Positions 5,455-6,796 of a stretch of 6,796 nucleotides of DNA are shown here, piece by piece. The notes beneath the pieces were generated by a model, which worked only from the letters and a program-made list of their open reading frames with translations, was not told the origin of the DNA and ran no database searches. Position numbers and translations under genes: made by a program. The stretch is from an uncultured Gammaproteobacteria bacterium (GTDB taxonomy: Bacteria > Pseudomonadota > Gammaproteobacteria > SZUA-140): NCBI GenBank assembly GCA_945787585.1, contig CALZIG010000009.1, positions 1-6,796 on the forward strand. Direction: 5' to 3'. Every line of letters starts with the position of its first letter. Position 1 is the first letter of the stretch.

Positions 5455-6051
5455 TTAACTGATTTTTAATGCCGTCAGTAATTGTTTAAGTGCCTGACCA
5501 CGGTGACTCAAGCGGTTTTTCACCTCGGCGGGTAACGCCGCCGCTGCACAGTCGTGCGTCGGTACATAAAAGATTGGATCATATCCAAAGCCATTAGTGC
5601 CGTACGATTCGAATAAAATTCGCCCCTCCCAGCGCCCCTGACAAATGACAGGGGTGGGGTCGGCGGCATGTTCCATATAAACGATGGCACATTGAAAGCG
5701 AGCGCTGCGCTGTGCCTCGGGGATCTCTTGCAGGTCAGCCAGCAATTTATTGACGTTATCCTGACTACTGGCATCGACCCCGGCAAAACGGGAGGAATAG
5801 ATCCCCGGCGCACCCTTTAATGCGTCGACCTCAAGGCCTGAGTCGTCGGCGATCGCGGGCAACCCGGTGTGATGGGCGGCATGACGCGCCTTGATGATGG
5901 CGTTTTCGACAAAGGTGAGGCCGGTCTCTTCCGCCTCGTCGAAATTGAAATCGGACTGCGGCGCGACCTCGATATCGAGGTCGGCCAGCAGTGCGCCGAT
6001 TTCACGCACCTTGTCTGCGTTACCGCTGGCGAGAACGACGCGTCGAGGCAC
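5455..6051 (-). CDS. rdgB: dITP/XTP pyrophosphatase RdgB (HAM1 family)
   Basis: Hydrolyses dITP, dXTP and ITP to monophosphates plus pyrophosphate, keeping deaminated purines out of DNA and RNA. The 198 residues match the family length. The nucleotide-binding start is [11 protein letters not shown] (7-17), then [14 protein letters not shown] (46-59), the metal and catalytic motif [11 protein letters not shown] (68-78), GFGYDPIF (154-161) and SHRGQAL (182-188), all conserved. The start is GTG at 6051. It lies three bases after the rph stop, and its ribosome site GAAGG is inside the last codons of rph, so translation is probably coupled to rph. This rph-rdgB-hemW neighbourhood is common in gammaproteobacteria; here a small exported-protein gene separates rdgB from hemW. 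No intrinsic terminator is evident after the stop. Confidence 0.96.
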   Translation of the reverse strand: MPRRVVLASGNADKVREIGALLADLDIEVAPQSDFNFDEAEETGLTFVENAIIKARHAAHHTGLPAIADDSGLEVDALKGAPGIYSSRFAGVDASSQDNVNKLLADLQEIPEAQRSARFQCAIVYMEHAADPTPVICQGRWEGRILFESYGTNGFGYDPIFYVPTHDCAAAALPAEVKNRLSHRGQALKQLLTALKIS

Positions 6052-6054
6052 GGT

Positions 6055-6771
6055 TTAACCTTCCAGCGCCGCTTGTTGTTTACTGATCAGCTCAGCAATG
6101 CCTGTTTTCGCCAGCGCCAACATCGCATTGAGCTCATCTTCGCGGAAGGCGTGGCCCTCTGCGGTGCCCTGTACTTCGATAAAGGCACCGGCCTCATTCA
6201 TCACTACGTTCATGTCGGTCTCGGCATTGGAGTCTTCCGGATAGTCGAGATCGAGCACCGGGGTACCTTTATAGATACCGACAGAGACCGACGCGAGGTA
6301 GCCGTGCAGCGGATTCTTTTTGATGATTTTCTTTTTCATCATGTGGTTAATGGCATCGACCAGTGCCACATAGCCGCCGGTGATCGACGCGGTACGGGTG
6401 CCGCCATCAGCCTGGATCACATCGCAATCGATGGTGATGCTGTTTTCGCCCAGCGCTTCAAGATCGATAACAGCGCGCAGCGAGCGACCGATCAGACGCT
6501 GGATCTCCTGTGTGCGTCCCCCCTGTTTACCGCGCGCCGCTTCGCGACCCATGCGTGAACCGGTGGAGCGTGGCAGCATGCCGTATGCGGCGGTCACCCA
6601 CCCCTGGCCCTTGCCGCGCAGGAATCCAGGTACACGATTTTCGATCGACGCGGTGCAGAGTACTTTGGTATCGCCAAATTCAACCAGCACAGAACCTTCG
6701 GCATGTTTGGTGTAATTACGGGTGATGTTGATGGTTCTGAGTTCGTCGGGGGCTCGACCGCTGGGGCGCAT
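6055..6771 (-). CDS. rph: Ribonuclease PH
   Basis: A phosphorolytic 3'-5' exoribonuclease that trims tRNA precursors and acts on structured RNA ends using inorganic phosphate; family members form hexameric rings. The 238 residues equal the usual length. Start [12 protein letters not shown] and [19 protein letters not shown] are typical. The phosphate-binding residues are R86 in [16 protein letters not shown] and the GGTRTA loop (123-128), and the metal site is [16 protein letters not shown], with D180 and D186 present. Nothing suggests the frameshift known from E. coli K-12. The ATG at 6771 is preceded by AAAAGGA (6787-6781), with nine bases between. Only 25 bases upstream lie inside the window, so the promoter is not seen. 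It is the first visible gene of the minus-strand block and leads directly into rdgB. Confidence 0.97.
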   Translation of the reverse strand: MRPSGRAPDELRTINITRNYTKHAEGSVLVEFGDTKVLCTASIENRVPGFLRGKGQGWVTAAYGMLPRSTGSRMGREAARGKQGGRTQEIQRLIGRSLRAVIDLEALGENSITIDCDVIQADGGTRTASITGGYVALVDAINHMMKKKIIKKNPLHGYLASVSVGIYKGTPVLDLDYPEDSNAETDMNVVMNEAGAFIEVQGTAEGHAFREDELNAMLALAKTGIAELISKQQAALEG

Positions 6772-6796
6772 AAAGATGAATCCTTTTGATGTTTGA

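Noticed and set aside
5869..6558. 229-residue plus-strand frame opposite rdgB and rph
   Set aside because: It is fully antisense to two conserved enzymes with all catalytic motifs; a long opposite frame is expected from GC-rich codon bias.

Overview
The window looks like a chromosomal segment of a gammaproteobacterium. The evidence is the conserved housekeeping block on the minus strand: RNase PH, RdgB, HemW, SerB and GreB, all with close sequence agreement to gammaproteobacterial family members. A free-living or sulphur-oxidising member of the class would fit the style of the small exported proteins, but that is only an impression and no species can be named. There are no rRNA or tRNA genes, no CRISPR array, and no transposase or integrase.

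Layout. Bases 1-772 (plus strand) carry two small exported proteins: the 3' part of a gene whose product ends in a Gly/Met-rich hexapeptide repeat, then a 128-residue protein of unknown function. Bases 773-1112 are a 340-base AT-rich gap. It holds a hairpin, a good intrinsic terminator, and a sigma70-like promoter overlaid by four copies of GCGTAA, one of them inverted. Bases 1113-2213 (plus) encode a stand-alone AAA+ ATPase of archaeal-ATPase type, which ends convergently 37 bases from greB.

From 2251 to the right edge everything is on the minus strand. In transcription order it is rph, rdgB, an unknown exported 96-residue protein, hemW, serB, a 37-residue single-pass membrane protein that is easy to miss, and greB. 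rph-rdgB (3-base gap) and serB-small ORF-greB (9- and 10-base gaps) look like tight operon units. Their jobs are RNA 3'-end maturation, clean-up of non-canonical purine nucleotides, haem trafficking, serine synthesis and transcript-cleavage rescue of RNA polymerase. They are housekeeping neighbours rather than one pathway.

The points most worth a second look are: hemW, whose full-length frame has no ATG/GTG/TTG start and appears to begin at ATT; the unannotated small membrane protein between serB and greB; the GCGTAA array at the ATPase promoter; and a very stable GC-rich hairpin with a hexamer-repeat loop just upstream of hemW. I see no convincing multi-gene novel system. The ATPase with its operator-like array is the best accessory candidate.
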